Notes: generated from the sequence alone by a model not told the origin. A stretch of DNA of 64,000 nt from Winogradskyella forsetii (GCF_013394595.1 NZ_CP053348.1:3250001-3314000); one strand, 5' to 3'; shown: positions 8,408 through 19,209, counted from the first letter of the stretch. Numbers and translations are program-made.

Positions 8408-10150
8408 TTAATATCCTGGATTTTGTATGTATAATCCTCCTGTTATATCAATTTCTCTTTGTGGTATTGGATAGTATTCATCTCTACCAGCGGTAAATTG
8501 TGCATTGGCTAAAAAATCTCTTTTTGTTTTCTCAACATCTACATAACCATTTAAAACCTCTGCTGCTTCACCCCATCTTACTAAATCAAAAAATCTGGCA
8601 CCTTCCATAGCAAACTCTAAACGACGTTCAAACTTTAACGCTTTAAGCGCTTCTTCACTTGAAAGTGTTAATGGATAAGTTCCAATACCATAAACATCAG
8701 TAGCACCAGCATTAATTGGTCTGTTAGTACTATTAGCTGCACGGTCTCTAATTTGATTTATTATTGCTATACCTTGAGACACTTGATTGAGTTGGATCAT
8801 AGCTTCTGCTTTCCATAATAGGACATCTGCATATCTAATAAAATCGACATTTTTTGATGTTCCAATAAACGGCCCCTCTTTTACGTAACAAGAACAGTCT
8901 GGAGCTTGTTGTTCTTTCATGTTTCCAAAATACCCATAAACACCAGGGTCTCTAGCCCAACTAAAGTTATAAATCATATCCCCAGCATTGTTAACCATGT
9001 TTCTGTACTTAAATGGTCTTCCAGGAATACCAACGGTATGGTCTATTCTTGGATCTAACGTAAGTCCACCAGCAAGTGATGTTTCACCATTACCATCTAC
9101 TGAGTCATAAATATCTGTATCATTAAATGTATCCAAAAGCGGTAAGCCATTAGTATCCGTTTTAAAGGCATTCACCATATTTTGACTTGCTAAGTGAAAA
9201 CCACAACAGCCATATAAGACTGAACCATGAGGAGAATTAAGCCCTGTAACAAAACTTACCCTGCTAACCAAAGTACCATCATTTATTGAAAATTGAGCTG
9301 CCCAAATTGATTCTGGTCCATTATCAAATCCATCTAAAAAGTTATTCCCAAAATCTGGCTCTAAAGCTCCCGTAACATCATCAGCGTAATCAATAACTTC
9401 TTGCAACCTAGCAGAGTTTATGCTAGTTACTTGATGTGTGTCATTTTGCTCGTAAGCTTGATATAAACGTAGTTTTGCTAAATAAGCTGCAGCTGCATTT
9501 TTATCGGCTCGTCCAACTTCATCTTGAGCTTGTGGTAAATTATTATAAGCAAATAAGAAATCCTCTGCTATCATATTCCACAACTCATCATTGGTCATAT
9601 CATTAGTGGCATTTGCTTTTTCTTCAGCCGTCATAGTTTCAACTATATAAGGCACCTTTTTAAATAACAATTTCAACATGAAGTGACTATGGGCTCTTAA
9701 AAAGCGAAGTTCAGCTTGTCTTAGCGTTTTTGTAGTAAAATCTGCTTCAGATGTTTCGTTAATCAACTCTAAGGCAAAATTAGCACGACTTATAGCCTTA
9801 TAATGGTTCACCCAAGTTTTGGGTGTCATCCAATCTCCATAATCTGGAATGGTTAGATTATACATTTCATAACGATGAATTACATCTACATCACCGATAC
9901 CGCCTCCTCCTTTGTAAGCGTCATCAGCACGCACACTGCCGTATACCCATTGATTCGTTATTGGGCCAACCACTTCATCATTTGCTATACTTGCATAGGC
10001 AGCTATAACCAACCCTTCTAAATTCTCGTTGGTACTCACATCATCTTGTGATAATAATCCTTCTGGTTTATAATCTAGAACGTCTTCACTACAGGCTGTC
10101 AGAAAAGCTATCGCTAACAGCCAAACTAAAAATATTTTTTTGTTTTTCAT
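8408..10150 (-). CDS. susD-like: SusD/RagB-family surface lipoprotein
   Basis: 580 residues from ATG 10150; an earlier in-frame TTG at 10156 is less likely. The lipobox FLTAC is followed by SEDVLDYKPEG, the usual SusD beginning. TPR-like helices with LRAHSHFML, YLAKLRLY and the C-terminal FERRLEFAMEGARFFDLVRWG are hallmarks of the RagB/SusD family. It forms the lid of the SusC channel and binds oligosaccharide at the cell surface. Ligand inferred as fructo-oligosaccharide from the GH32 neighbours. The start lies 12 nt after the SusC stop. Confidence 0.95.
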   Translation of the reverse strand: MKNKKIFLVWLLAIAFLTACSEDVLDYKPEGLLSQDDVSTNENLEGLVIAAYASIANDEVVGPITNQWVYGSVRADDAYKGGGGIGDVDVIHRYEMYNLTIPDYGDWMTPKTWVNHYKAISRANFALELINETSEADFTTKTLRQAELRFLRAHSHFMLKLLFKKVPYIVETMTAEEKANATNDMTNDELWNMIAEDFLFAYNNLPQAQDEVGRADKNAAAAYLAKLRLYQAYEQNDTHQVTSINSARLQEVIDYADDVTGALEPDFGNNFLDGFDNGPESIWAAQFSINDGTLVSRVSFVTGLNSPHGSVLYGCCGFHLASQNMVNAFKTDTNGLPLLDTFNDTDIYDSVDGNGETSLAGGLTLDPRIDHTVGIPGRPFKYRNMVNNAGDMIYNFSWARDPGVYGYFGNMKEQQAPDCSCYVKEGPFIGTSKNVDFIRYADVLLWKAEAMIQLNQVSQGIAIINQIRDRAANSTNRPINAGATDVYGIGTYPLTLSSEEALKALKFERRLEFAMEGARFFDLVRWGEAAEVLNGYVDVEKTKRDFLANAQFTAGRDEYYPIPQREIDITGGLYIQNPGY

Positions 10151-10162
10151 GATCAATTTTTT

Positions 10163-13100
10163 TTAAAAGTTTAAGTTAAATCCTAAAGAAAGGACTGTTG
10201 GCACTGGTATTCTATTTACATCCGTTCGCTCTGGATCTGGACCTAAATAGTCTTTATGCGTAATCCAGAATAAATTCTCTCCTTGTAAATAAAATCTAGC
10301 ACTTGTCATTCCTCCAAGTCCACTAATTATATCCTGTGGTAAGGAATAACCTATTTGTAGGTTTCTTAATTTGAAATAAGAATTTTTTCTAAAGGTGTAG
10401 TCTGATGTTCTCGTATCATTAAACGCTAATGTTGCAGAGGGGACATCAGTATTTGTATTCTCTGGCGTCCAAGCGTTTAAAAGCCCAACACCTCCATTTT
10501 CTCTGCCCGATGCAAAATTGTTATAAAATACGTAAGGGTCTTGACCAATACGGTTTGTTACACCCGATCCAAATAACGAGAAATCAAAATTCTTATAAGC
10601 TAAGTTTATTGTAACGCCATACTCTAATTCTGGAAGCGTTGTTCCTATCCAATCTCTATCATCTACATCTATAATCCCATCACCGTTAATATCAACATAT
10701 TTAATACTACCTGGTCTTGCCAAATCTTGAGTTGGGCTATTATTCACGTCTTCTTGACTTTGAAAAAGTCCATCTGTTCTATAACCAAAAATGGAGAACA
10801 CTGAGCGTCCAATAATTGAATTATCAACAGTACCTCCAAAATCTGTTTCTCCCCCTTCGTTAAGCTTTGTTATTTTATCTGCAAAATGAGATATATTGGT
10901 TGTAATCCCAAAGGTAAAACCGCTATCAAATGTTTTGTTATATCCTATTGCAAACTCCCAACCTTGCCCTTCGGTATTAGCAATGTTTAATACGGTATTA
11001 GCACCTTCACCCTGTGTTGCAATTGTTCTGGGAGCGCGCAAAATGCCTTTAGTTTCTCTAGTATAATAATCAAATGACCCTGTAATATTATTATTGAATA
11101 AAGAAAAATCGATACCATAATTATATTCAGCCGTTTCTTCCCAACTTAAATTATTGTTCTCTGATTGAATTCTTACAAATCCTGATGGCAATGTTCCAGT
11201 ATTATTACCATTAATATCATAAGCCGTTCCCACATTATAATAGACATTGAAGAAGTCAGGTGAATAAAGGTTTTGATTAGGCCCATATCTTGTTTCGAAT
11301 AAACCGAAACGCGCACCATCACCAATTTCCTGATTACCAACAACCCCATATCCAGCTCTTAACTTTAAGTTAGAAACAACATCGTTTTCCGGAAAGAAGT
11401 CCTCATTGCTTATTCTCCAACCAACAGTCGCTGCTGGAAAAATACCATAACGCGTATTAGGACCAAAACGGGAAGACCCATCACGACGCAAAGTAAAGGA
11501 TGCCAAATACCTATCTGAGAAAGCGTAACTAATTTTTCCGAATTGGGAAACGGTTGTATTTGCCGTTGATGTACCTCTAGACGTTCTTGCTCCCGTGCCT
11601 GCATTCAAGACAAAAAAGTCTTCTGTCTCAAACGGAAAATCGTCGGCTTGAGCTAAGACTGTATCAAAATCATTTCTTATATACTCATAACCTAATAAAG
11701 CAGAAAATCGGTGATTTTCCCCTAATTCTAAATCATAATTTAATGTATTTGTAAATACAAAACTTGAAAACTTATTGGTATCAATTATTAAACGGTTATT
11801 ATCCCTAACAATAAATCCATTGTTTACTTTACGTTCAATGTCTTTTCTTTTAAAATCGCTAAAATCTAAACCTGCACTTGTCCTAAACTTTAAACCCTTT
11901 AAAAGATCAATTTCTGCAAAGACATTACCAAAAAAACTATTTTTATCAGCATTGTCCCAACGGTTTAAATATTGCATTAATAAAGGATTATTTCTATCTG
12001 AATAACCTGATCCAATAGGACCAGCAAACTCTCCATTAATATCATAAACAGGAATTGTTGGAGCTAAAGTAATTGCTAAACCTGTAGTTGGAGCACTACC
12101 AACATCTGGAGAAACTAATGTTTCATTGGAAGTAAAAAACTGTGTATTTACCCCAACCCTAACTTTATCATTAAACAACTTAGTGTTAGCATTTATTTTT
12201 GCAGAATACCGATCATAATTTGTGTATTTAAGCATTCCTGTGTTTTTTAAGTAACCGAAGTTCAACATCACGGATGATTTTTCTGAACTTGCAGAAATAG
12301 TTACTTCATTATTAAATACAAAACCAGTATCATACATTTCGTCTTGCCAATCTGTATCACCAACAGGAACAGATGTATCACCTCCCACAAATGGCTGAAC
12401 ACTTACATTATTGAGTACTGGGTTGTTAAAATCTTCATTCCAATCAAAATTGTAAATTGAGCCGTAGCCTGCGTTTGGATCTGCATTATCATTAACAGAA
12501 GCCTGCCATAGGACCTGTCCTCTTTCAAGTGCATTCATCATTTCATAACGTTGTTGTTTTTCAGATTGCATGGACAAATTTGAATTAAAGCTTACAGTAA
12601 CGCGCTCTCCCTTAGCTCCACTTTTGGTAGAAACTACTATGACACCATTCCCTGCTCTTGATCCATAAAGAGATGAAGCTGATGCATCTTTTAGTACTTG
12701 GATAGACTCTATGGATTCAGGATTTAAACTTGCAAACACCTCAGGCCTCTTGGTTGGAACCCCATCAATTACATAAAGTGGGCTATTATCTCCTAGAGTG
12801 GTAATACCACGTATTAAAATATTACTTGCTGCCCCAGTTGGGTCTCCAGACTTTTCAATAAAAAGCCCTGGAACACGCCCCTGTAAAGCCTGCATAGCAT
12901 TTCCAGAACTTCTACTCTGTCCTTCAATGTCACTAATTTCTACAACACTTATGGCTCCTGTCACATCTACTTTACGTTCTTTAGTATATCCCGTCAACAC
13001 AACTTCATCTAGTGCAGCCTCATCCATGACCAATACAACGTCTATTACTGAACGTCCATTGATTTGAATTTCTTGAGATTTGAAGCCTATGTAGCTGAAA

Positions 13101-13309
13101 ACCAAAGTCGCATTGGCATCCATATTTTCCAACACATAATTACCATCAAAATCTGTTGCGGTACCTTGGGTTGTGCCAGATACAATTACAGATACGCCAG
13201 GTATAGGCATCCCGTCCTCCTGTGAGGTAACAGTACCTTTTACCTGAGCTTGCGCCAAAATGCTTATAAGAGCAAATACAGGCAGACATAAAAGTTGCTT
13301 TAATTTCAT
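10163..13309 (-). CDS. susC-like: SusC/RagA-family TonB-dependent oligosaccharide transporter
   Basis: 1048 residues. A signal peptide (about 1-21) precedes a carboxypeptidase-like regulatory domain (VKGTVTSQEDGMPIPGVSV, about 23-105), the SusC motif VTGAISVVE, a plug domain (about 115-230, with VLKDASASSLYGSRAGNG) and a long outer-membrane beta barrel ending in aromatic LGFNLNF. It imports oligosaccharides across the outer membrane using TonB energy, in complex with the SusD lipoprotein encoded next. It follows the GH32 gene by 11 nt in one operon. Substrate inferred from context as levan- or inulin-type fructan. Confidence 0.96.
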   Translation of the reverse strand: MKLKQLLCLPVFALISILAQAQVKGTVTSQEDGMPIPGVSVIVSGTTQGTATDFDGNYVLENMDANATLVFSYIGFKSQEIQINGRSVIDVVLVMDEAALDEVVLTGYTKERKVDVTGAISVVEISDIEGQSRSSGNAMQALQGRVPGLFIEKSGDPTGAASNILIRGITTLGDNSPLYVIDGVPTKRPEVFASLNPESIESIQVLKDASASSLYGSRAGNGVIVVSTKSGAKGERVTVSFNSNLSMQSEKQQRYEMMNALERGQVLWQASVNDNADPNAGYGSIYNFDWNEDFNNPVLNNVSVQPFVGGDTSVPVGDTDWQDEMYDTGFVFNNEVTISASSEKSSVMLNFGYLKNTGMLKYTNYDRYSAKINANTKLFNDKVRVGVNTQFFTSNETLVSPDVGSAPTTGLAITLAPTIPVYDINGEFAGPIGSGYSDRNNPLLMQYLNRWDNADKNSFFGNVFAEIDLLKGLKFRTSAGLDFSDFKRKDIERKVNNGFIVRDNNRLIIDTNKFSSFVFTNTLNYDLELGENHRFSALLGYEYIRNDFDTVLAQADDFPFETEDFFVLNAGTGARTSRGTSTANTTVSQFGKISYAFSDRYLASFTLRRDGSSRFGPNTRYGIFPAATVGWRISNEDFFPENDVVSNLKLRAGYGVVGNQEIGDGARFGLFETRYGPNQNLYSPDFFNVYYNVGTAYDINGNNTGTLPSGFVRIQSENNNLSWEETAEYNYGIDFSLFNNNITGSFDYYTRETKGILRAPRTIATQGEGANTVLNIANTEGQGWEFAIGYNKTFDSGFTFGITTNISHFADKITKLNEGGETDFGGTVDNSIIGRSVFSIFGYRTDGLFQSQEDVNNSPTQDLARPGSIKYVDINGDGIIDVDDRDWIGTTLPELEYGVTINLAYKNFDFSLFGSGVTNRIGQDPYVFYNNFASGRENGGVGLLNAWTPENTNTDVPSATLAFNDTRTSDYTFRKNSYFKLRNLQIGYSLPQDIISGLGGMTSARFYLQGENLFWITHKDYLGPDPERTDVNRIPVPTVLSLGFNLNF

Positions 13310-13320
13310 TTTAAATTATT

Positions 13321-14940
13321 TTAGTTAATATTTAGTTGGTTAATTTCTACGTTACCAAGAGTAAATTCTTGGTCTTTGGGTTCAATACTTAGTTTGCTGA
13401 ATGGTGCGTTCGGAAAAAATATTTCAGTCATTACTGTTTCTCCATTATCAAAAAACAGTTCTATAGACGTTTTATCAAGAATAATAGTACCAAGAAAATC
13501 TTTATTAGTTGATGTTCTTTTAGCAACGGAAATGCGGTCTGCAAACTTTTCTGAAAATTCTGTTTTACCAGATTTTCTTCTATCTACAAAAAAGTTTTTA
13601 TCATTATGGCTATATCCAAAAGCTAAAGTGTCTCCTTGTTTATTGGTTAGTTTGAAGGCGAAACCACTGTTTTTTAAATCTGAAATTTTAAAATTAATTT
13701 CTGTACTTGATAAATCTATTTCTTTTGAATCGATAATTTTTTCAGCGCTTTTTATTGCTATTGATTCTTTTTTAAATTTGGTACTTCTATAATTAGTTAA
13801 TTCTTTTACTGGATGAAATAACAATCTATAACTAGCACCTGCTTTTTGAAGTTCAATTTCTCTTGCTACTGTCATAGAACTTCTCCAAGTTTCAGTTGGC
13901 ACTACATTAGCATATTCCCAATTAGACATCCATCCCATAAATAATTTTCGGCCATTTGAATCGGGTATATTAGCCCATGTTACTCCTGCATAATTATCTC
14001 TTCCGTAGTCAATCCATATAGATTTATGCTCCGTACTATTTAAGTCGTCCTCAAACGAAGGGTCTATTTTAAATTGTTTTCCATCAAAATCCCCCACGAA
14101 ATATTGGGTTGCACTTCCACTATTTGGTCCACCAGGATTAATACTCACTAACAGTACCCATTTAATTTCATCTGTTCCTTGAACTACCATTGGAAAAAAA
14201 TCTGGACATTCCCAAACACCTCCGTGCGCACCTATTCCTTCACCAAAATCCGATTCTAATTTCCAATCTTTTAAATTTGAAGAGCTATAAAACATAATTT
14301 TTTGTCCAGCAGCTAAAACCATTAACCATTTATCATGTAGAGAATCCCAAACTATTTTTGGGTCTCTAAAATCTTTGATATCTGGATTTTTAATTACAGG
14401 ATTTCCAGAATATTTGGTAAACGTTTTTCCTTCGTCTAAAGAATATGCTATGGCCTGTGATTGGTAATTTATTTTGCCAGCTTTTTCACCTTCCATATCA
14501 TGGTATGTAAACATTGCTATTACAGGCTCAATACCACCTTTGGAAAACCCTGAGCTATTATTAACATCTACAACGGCACTTCCTGAAAAGATATATCCTT
14601 TATCATCTGGGTATATAGCTATGGGCATCTCTTTCCATGTTACCATATCTGTGCTAATAGCATGCCCCCAATGCATGGGTCCCCAAGTGTTTCCATCTGG
14701 ATAATGCTGAAAATATAAATGGAAATACCCATCTTTGTAGAACATCCCATTTGGGTCATTCATCCAAGCTTTCTTTGGCGTGAAATGAAAATTAGGTCTA
14801 TACAGTTCTTCTTCCGAATATGACACTTTATCAGCCATATTTTCTGCGTCTTGACTCGCTATGGACTTATTTTTACAATTATGAAATAATGACACACAAA
14901 TCATCAATAAAATAAGTTTTGAATAATAAAATCGTTTCAT
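13321..14940 (-). CDS. GH32 fructan beta-fructosidase (levanase/inulinase type)
   Basis: 539 residues with lipobox ending at Cys22. All three GH32 catalytic motifs are intact: WMNDPNG with nucleophile Asp62, FRDP with stabilising Asp193 and WECP with acid/base Glu244. The five-bladed propeller (about 50-370) is followed by the C-terminal beta-sandwich. It hydrolyses terminal beta-fructosyl bonds of fructan or sucrose-like oligosaccharides, releasing fructose for the MFS importer encoded just upstream (stop and start adjoin at 14940/14941). It is probably membrane-tethered; whether it acts in the periplasm or at the surface is not decidable here. Confidence 0.93.
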   Translation of the reverse strand: MKRFYYSKLILLMICVSLFHNCKNKSIASQDAENMADKVSYSEEELYRPNFHFTPKKAWMNDPNGMFYKDGYFHLYFQHYPDGNTWGPMHWGHAISTDMVTWKEMPIAIYPDDKGYIFSGSAVVDVNNSSGFSKGGIEPVIAMFTYHDMEGEKAGKINYQSQAIAYSLDEGKTFTKYSGNPVIKNPDIKDFRDPKIVWDSLHDKWLMVLAAGQKIMFYSSSNLKDWKLESDFGEGIGAHGGVWECPDFFPMVVQGTDEIKWVLLVSINPGGPNSGSATQYFVGDFDGKQFKIDPSFEDDLNSTEHKSIWIDYGRDNYAGVTWANIPDSNGRKLFMGWMSNWEYANVVPTETWRSSMTVAREIELQKAGASYRLLFHPVKELTNYRSTKFKKESIAIKSAEKIIDSKEIDLSSTEINFKISDLKNSGFAFKLTNKQGDTLAFGYSHNDKNFFVDRRKSGKTEFSEKFADRISVAKRTSTNKDFLGTIILDKTSIELFFDNGETVMTEIFFPNAPFSKLSIEPKDQEFTLGNVEINQLNIN

Positions 14941-16266
14941 TTAGTTTTTACCTTTAGTTAATTTTTTACTTAAATCTTCAAGTGAAATACCTTTTGTCTC
15001 GGGCATAACGAATGCTACAAATAATAATTGAAATACCATCATTATAGCGAAAAACATAAAGACGACTCCAGCACCAATGGCTGAAAATAGCACTGGTACT
15101 AACGAGGGCACCACTGCAGCTAATATCCAGTGAACCGAACTACCGAATGATTGCCCAGAACCTCGTAGGTGGTTAGGGAAAATTTCTGAAATGAATACCC
15201 AAATCACAGTCCCTTGTCCTATGGCATGGGAAGCTATGAACATGAATAAAAATATTGGCATCGCATTCCCTTCCCAATTCAAAAAGAATGCTGCCGATAC
15301 TAAAGAAAGGGAAATTATATAACCGAAAGAACAGATATACATCAATTGTTTTCTTCCCAACCTATCAATTAAAAAGATACCTAAAAGTGTAAAGAGCATA
15401 TTGGTTATACCCACACCTATACTACTTAATAGGGCTGCGCTTTCTCCCAATCCTGCTTCTTCCAAAATTCTGGGTGCGTAATATAAAAATGCGTTAATGC
15501 CTGATAATTGATTGAAAACCGCGATAGCAAATGCTAGAATTAAAGGAAACCTATATTTCTTAAGGAAAATGTTTTCATTCGGGACCGTGTTATCCATTTC
15601 ATCCTTTATCTCCAACATTAATTTTTCCGGATCTAAATCAGGATTTATTAGCTTTAAAACTTCCTTCGCCTCACTATTTCTCAATTTTGTCAATAACCAT
15701 CTTGGACTTTTTGGCACTGTTAAAGCAAAGACCGTATAAATAGCTGCTGGAAGGGCTTCTATACCCACCATCCATCGCCATGCATTTTCGCCAATGCCAT
15801 TCAACATATAATTAGAAAAGAAGGCTACCAAAATACCAAACACAATATTGAACTGATAAAGAGCTACTAATTTACCTCTATCTTTTGCAGGTGCTATTTC
15901 TGATATATAAGCAGGAGCTGCTATAGTGGATGCGCCTACACCAAGGCCTCCAATAAACCTAAAAATTGCAAATGTGATAGGATCGTTTGCTAGACCTGAA
16001 CCGATTGCAGATAAAGTATATAAGACGCCAATCCAGACCAATGTTTTTTTACGCCCCAGTCTATTGGTTGGTATACCACCGAAAAGAGCACCAACAACGG
16101 TGCCCCAAAGTGCCATTCCAATTACAACTACACCATGAAATATGTCTGAAGAACCCCATAATAATTGCAGTTTTTTTTCAGCTCCAGATATGACAACAAC
16201 ATCAAAGCCAAATAAAAAACCTGCTAATGCAGCTGTAATTGACCAAACTAATATTTTATTATTCAT
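14941..16266 (-). CDS. MFS sugar-porter family importer, probable fructose permease
   Basis: 441 residues with 12 predicted transmembrane helices. Sugar-porter signatures are present: NRLGRKKT in the loop after helix 2, DRLGRKQ in the second half, PKSPRWL after helix 6 and PETKG after helix 12. It should carry a monosaccharide by proton symport across the inner membrane. Between a sensor of periplasmic sugar and a GH32 gene, fructose is the natural substrate (inference). It is the first gene of the long minus-strand operon, 243 bp downstream of the HTCS gene. Confidence 0.88.
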   Translation of the reverse strand: MNNKILVWSITAALAGFLFGFDVVVISGAEKKLQLLWGSSDIFHGVVVIGMALWGTVVGALFGGIPTNRLGRKKTLVWIGVLYTLSAIGSGLANDPITFAIFRFIGGLGVGASTIAAPAYISEIAPAKDRGKLVALYQFNIVFGILVAFFSNYMLNGIGENAWRWMVGIEALPAAIYTVFALTVPKSPRWLLTKLRNSEAKEVLKLINPDLDPEKLMLEIKDEMDNTVPNENIFLKKYRFPLILAFAIAVFNQLSGINAFLYYAPRILEEAGLGESAALLSSIGVGITNMLFTLLGIFLIDRLGRKQLMYICSFGYIISLSLVSAAFFLNWEGNAMPIFLFMFIASHAIGQGTVIWVFISEIFPNHLRGSGQSFGSSVHWILAAVVPSLVPVLFSAIGAGVVFMFFAIMMVFQLLFVAFVMPETKGISLEDLSKKLTKGKN

Positions 16267-16509
16267 TCTAAATGTTGGTGTTAAAGTTTCTATAAAACTA
16301 TAAAACCAACCTATCCTAAATGATAAGGAATGTTACATTCAACAAAAAAAATAAATAAAAATTTTAAAATACTGTAATTCAAATATTTAAACCAATTTTA
16401 TTCACTAATAATCTAGTGATTAAATAAAAAAAATGTCAATTTAGATACATTTACGGTTAATATAGTTGTGTAACAAAAAGCAATTAAACACTTTACAAAC
16501 CAAATATTA
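16267..16509 (-). promoter_or_regulatory. Upstream region of the fructan operon
   Basis: This 243-bp AT-rich gap separates the regulator gene from the first operon gene and is the natural place for the HTCS-controlled promoter. I found no perfect TAnnTTTG -7 element on the minus strand, consistent with an activator-dependent promoter. No clear repeat or operator could be named by eye. Confidence 0.4.
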
Positions 16510-19209
16510 TTAACTTTTTCTATATGATTTTGGGGTTTTACCAAACTTATTTTTAAAAGTTGAAGAAAAATAACTAGGAGAAGAAAATCCAACGGAATAT
16601 GAAACTTCTGAAATAGTAAGCCTTGAATCTTGAAGTAAAGTTTTTGCTTTTTCTAATCTAATATTTATAATGTAATCACTTACACTTATGTCTAGAATTG
16701 ATTTAATTTTTCTATATAATTGAACTCTAGATATGTTTAATTTAGCTGCTAATTGTTCTACTGTAAAACTTGAATCATCTATATTTTCATAAATATGTTT
16801 ATTCATTACCTCTATAAAATCTTGTTCAAATAAACCTATTTTCTTAATTGGTTCAGATTTATATATATTTTTAATATAATGTTTACGAAGTTTCTCACGA
16901 TTATATAAAAGGTTTTTAATTGATCTGTATAGAATAGCAAAACTAAACGGTTTGGTTAAGAACAAGTCTGCCCCAGATTCTAAACCTTGAATATAAGATT
17001 CTTTACTATCATAAGCAGTTAAAATAATAACTGGAATGTGCGATGTTCTTATATCTTTTTTTAATATATCACATATTTCGAATCCATTTTTCTCAGGTAA
17101 ATTAACATCGCAAACTATAATATCTGGCATTACTTCAAATGCTTTTTCTAAAACATTATTACCGTTACTTATACTTACGCTATATTCTAATTTTAGCTTA
17201 CTACTTAAGTATTTAACCAAATCTTCATTATCTTCAATAATTAATATTGAATCTCTATTTTCTTCAATTAAATCATTTTGTACTGTGAAAGCATCATCTT
17301 CATAGTCTAAATTAAAATTTAACAATGGATTATCTAGGATAGCTGGTTCATAAACAATTTCATCTGAACTCAGGTGTACATTATCTTTATATAAAGTAAT
17401 TATAAATTCTGTTCCATTACTTGAACTTACTTCAATTTCTCCTTTATGTAATTCTATAAACTCTTTTGATAAATGCAAACCTATACCCGAACTAGATTTA
17501 TTATTATTTGACCCTTGGTAAAAAGCTTTAAAGACATTATTTATTTCATCATTCGGTATTCCAATACCAGTATCTTTAAAATAAATTTTAACAAAGTTAC
17601 TTTCTTTTATATCTTTAATCTCAATTTTTATGGTACCGTTGTTAGGTGTAAACTTAAAAGAATTTGAAAGTAAATTAAAATATACCTTATCCATTAGGTT
17701 TCTATCTAAATAGATATCTAAATATTCATTATTTGTATTTAATAAAAAGTTAATATTTCTTTTTTGGGCTTCTCTTTCAAAATCTTTGAAAATTGTATTT
17801 GAAAACTGAAACAAATTTGTTTTTGATGCTCTTAAAATAAATTTTTTATCTTCAACTTTTCTAAAATCTATCAATTGATTAATTAAACGTAATAAACGTT
17901 TTGAATTATTAAAAATCAAACCAACTTCTTTTAAAAGTTTATGGTCCCTAAAATTTTTGTTTTCAGAAAGCGAATCTATTGAAGATAGAATTAGTGTAAT
18001 TGGTGTTTTAAACTCGTGAGAAAGACCTGTAAAAAAATTGGTCTTCGCTTCATTAATTTTTTTTATTTGATTTCGTTGAATCGTGATTTTATTGTTTTGA
18101 ATTTCTAACTCTCTTTTCTTTTTCTTTAAATTAAAACCAGAATAAATACTAAAAGCTGCTAATAGTATAATAAGTATTAAAAGAACTAAAAGTAATTTCA
18201 AAGCATTACTTTGAGTCGTATAAGTTTCTTCTTGTTGTTTGATTTTTATTTGTTGATTTTCTATATCATTTTGGTGCTGATTAATTTTATCAAACTGATT
18301 TTTCATTATATCAGCATTTCTAGAGTCAATTACAGTAGTGGTTAAAACATTTATTTTAGCCACACTTTCACCAGTCAAAATTTTTAATGCTAATTTGATT
18401 GCTTCGTCTCCACCTGTAGGATATAATATAGATGCAGATAATATGCCTTTTTGAACTAATTGAATACCATTATTAGCACCATTTAAACCATCTATACCAA
18501 TAAATTTGATAGCTTTTTCAACCCCCTTAGATTTTGCAATCTTCCAAGTATTATAAGCAATTTCATCATTAAATGCATAGACATAGTCAATTGGTCTAAC
18601 GTTTAAAGAATCTAGGATTTGAGGTATCATTTGGTTAACATCTTCATCTCTAATACTATATACAACATTGATATTAGGCTCCTTGTCTACTATTTGATGA
18701 AAACCCAAATGCCTTTCTATAACGGGTGAAGAATCATCGCCTCCTTTTATTTCTAAAACATTGATTTTTTTTTGATTTTGTGAGGCAATATAATTTGCCG
18801 CATTGCGGCCAACGTCAATGTTATTGGCTCCAATATATGCTGTGAATTTTTGAGATTTAATTTTACGATCTACAATAATAACTGGAACTCCTTTATCATA
18901 AGCTTTTTCAATTATTGGAACTAATGGTTCTGATCTTAGCGGAGAAACTATAATTACATCAAAACCATTATTTAACATGAACTCAATTTGTGCATTTTGA
19001 AGTTCTATATCTCCATTAGCTTGAAAAATAGTTAAATCTATTTCTGCATTTAGTGAAGCTTCAACTTTCATTTCATGATCCATTGATTTTCTCCAATCAT
19101 CAGTACTGATACATTGGGAAAAGCCAACCTTAAAGTTTTTTTCATCTTTGAGCTTATTGCATGAAAATAAATTCAAAAAAATGAACACTATTAATATTAA
19201 TCTTAACAT
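16510..19209 (-). CDS. Hybrid two-component system sensor/regulator with sugar-binding domain
   Basis: 899 residues. In order: lipobox-like signal end (FSC, Cys17); periplasmic LacI/RbsB-type sugar-binding domain (about 25-305); helical linker; transmembrane helix (about 338-357); histidine kinase with H-box SHEFKTP (His398) and ATPase domain with DTGIGIP; receiver domain (ILIIEDNE, phospho-acceptor Asp in CDVNLP); and AraC-type DNA-binding domain at the end (SPSYFSSTFKNKFG). It resembles the fructose-sensing HTCS of the B. thetaiotaomicron levan locus, which uses this sensor fold and not the more common Y_Y_Y propeller. It should sense periplasmic fructose and activate the operon beginning at 16266. 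Confidence 0.94.
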   Translation of the reverse strand: MLRLILIVFIFLNLFSCNKLKDEKNFKVGFSQCISTDDWRKSMDHEMKVEASLNAEIDLTIFQANGDIELQNAQIEFMLNNGFDVIIVSPLRSEPLVPIIEKAYDKGVPVIIVDRKIKSQKFTAYIGANNIDVGRNAANYIASQNQKKINVLEIKGGDDSSPVIERHLGFHQIVDKEPNINVVYSIRDEDVNQMIPQILDSLNVRPIDYVYAFNDEIAYNTWKIAKSKGVEKAIKFIGIDGLNGANNGIQLVQKGILSASILYPTGGDEAIKLALKILTGESVAKINVLTTTVIDSRNADIMKNQFDKINQHQNDIENQQIKIKQQEETYTTQSNALKLLLVLLILIILLAAFSIYSGFNLKKKKRELEIQNNKITIQRNQIKKINEAKTNFFTGLSHEFKTPITLILSSIDSLSENKNFRDHKLLKEVGLIFNNSKRLLRLINQLIDFRKVEDKKFILRASKTNLFQFSNTIFKDFEREAQKRNINFLLNTNNEYLDIYLDRNLMDKVYFNLLSNSFKFTPNNGTIKIEIKDIKESNFVKIYFKDTGIGIPNDEINNVFKAFYQGSNNNKSSSGIGLHLSKEFIELHKGEIEVSSSNGTEFIITLYKDNVHLSSDEIVYEPAILDNPLLNFNLDYEDDAFTVQNDLIEENRDSILIIEDNEDLVKYLSSKLKLEYSVSISNGNNVLEKAFEVMPDIIVCDVNLPEKNGFEICDILKKDIRTSHIPVIILTAYDSKESYIQGLESGADLFLTKPFSFAILYRSIKNLLYNREKLRKHYIKNIYKSEPIKKIGLFEQDFIEVMNKHIYENIDDSSFTVEQLAAKLNISRVQLYRKIKSILDISVSDYIINIRLEKAKTLLQDSRLTISEVSYSVGFSSPSYFSSTFKNKFGKTPKSYRKS

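Noticed and set aside
13376-13792. 138-codon plus-strand open frame opposite the GH32 gene
   Set aside because: Shadow of the C-terminal domain of the intact GH32 on the minus strand.
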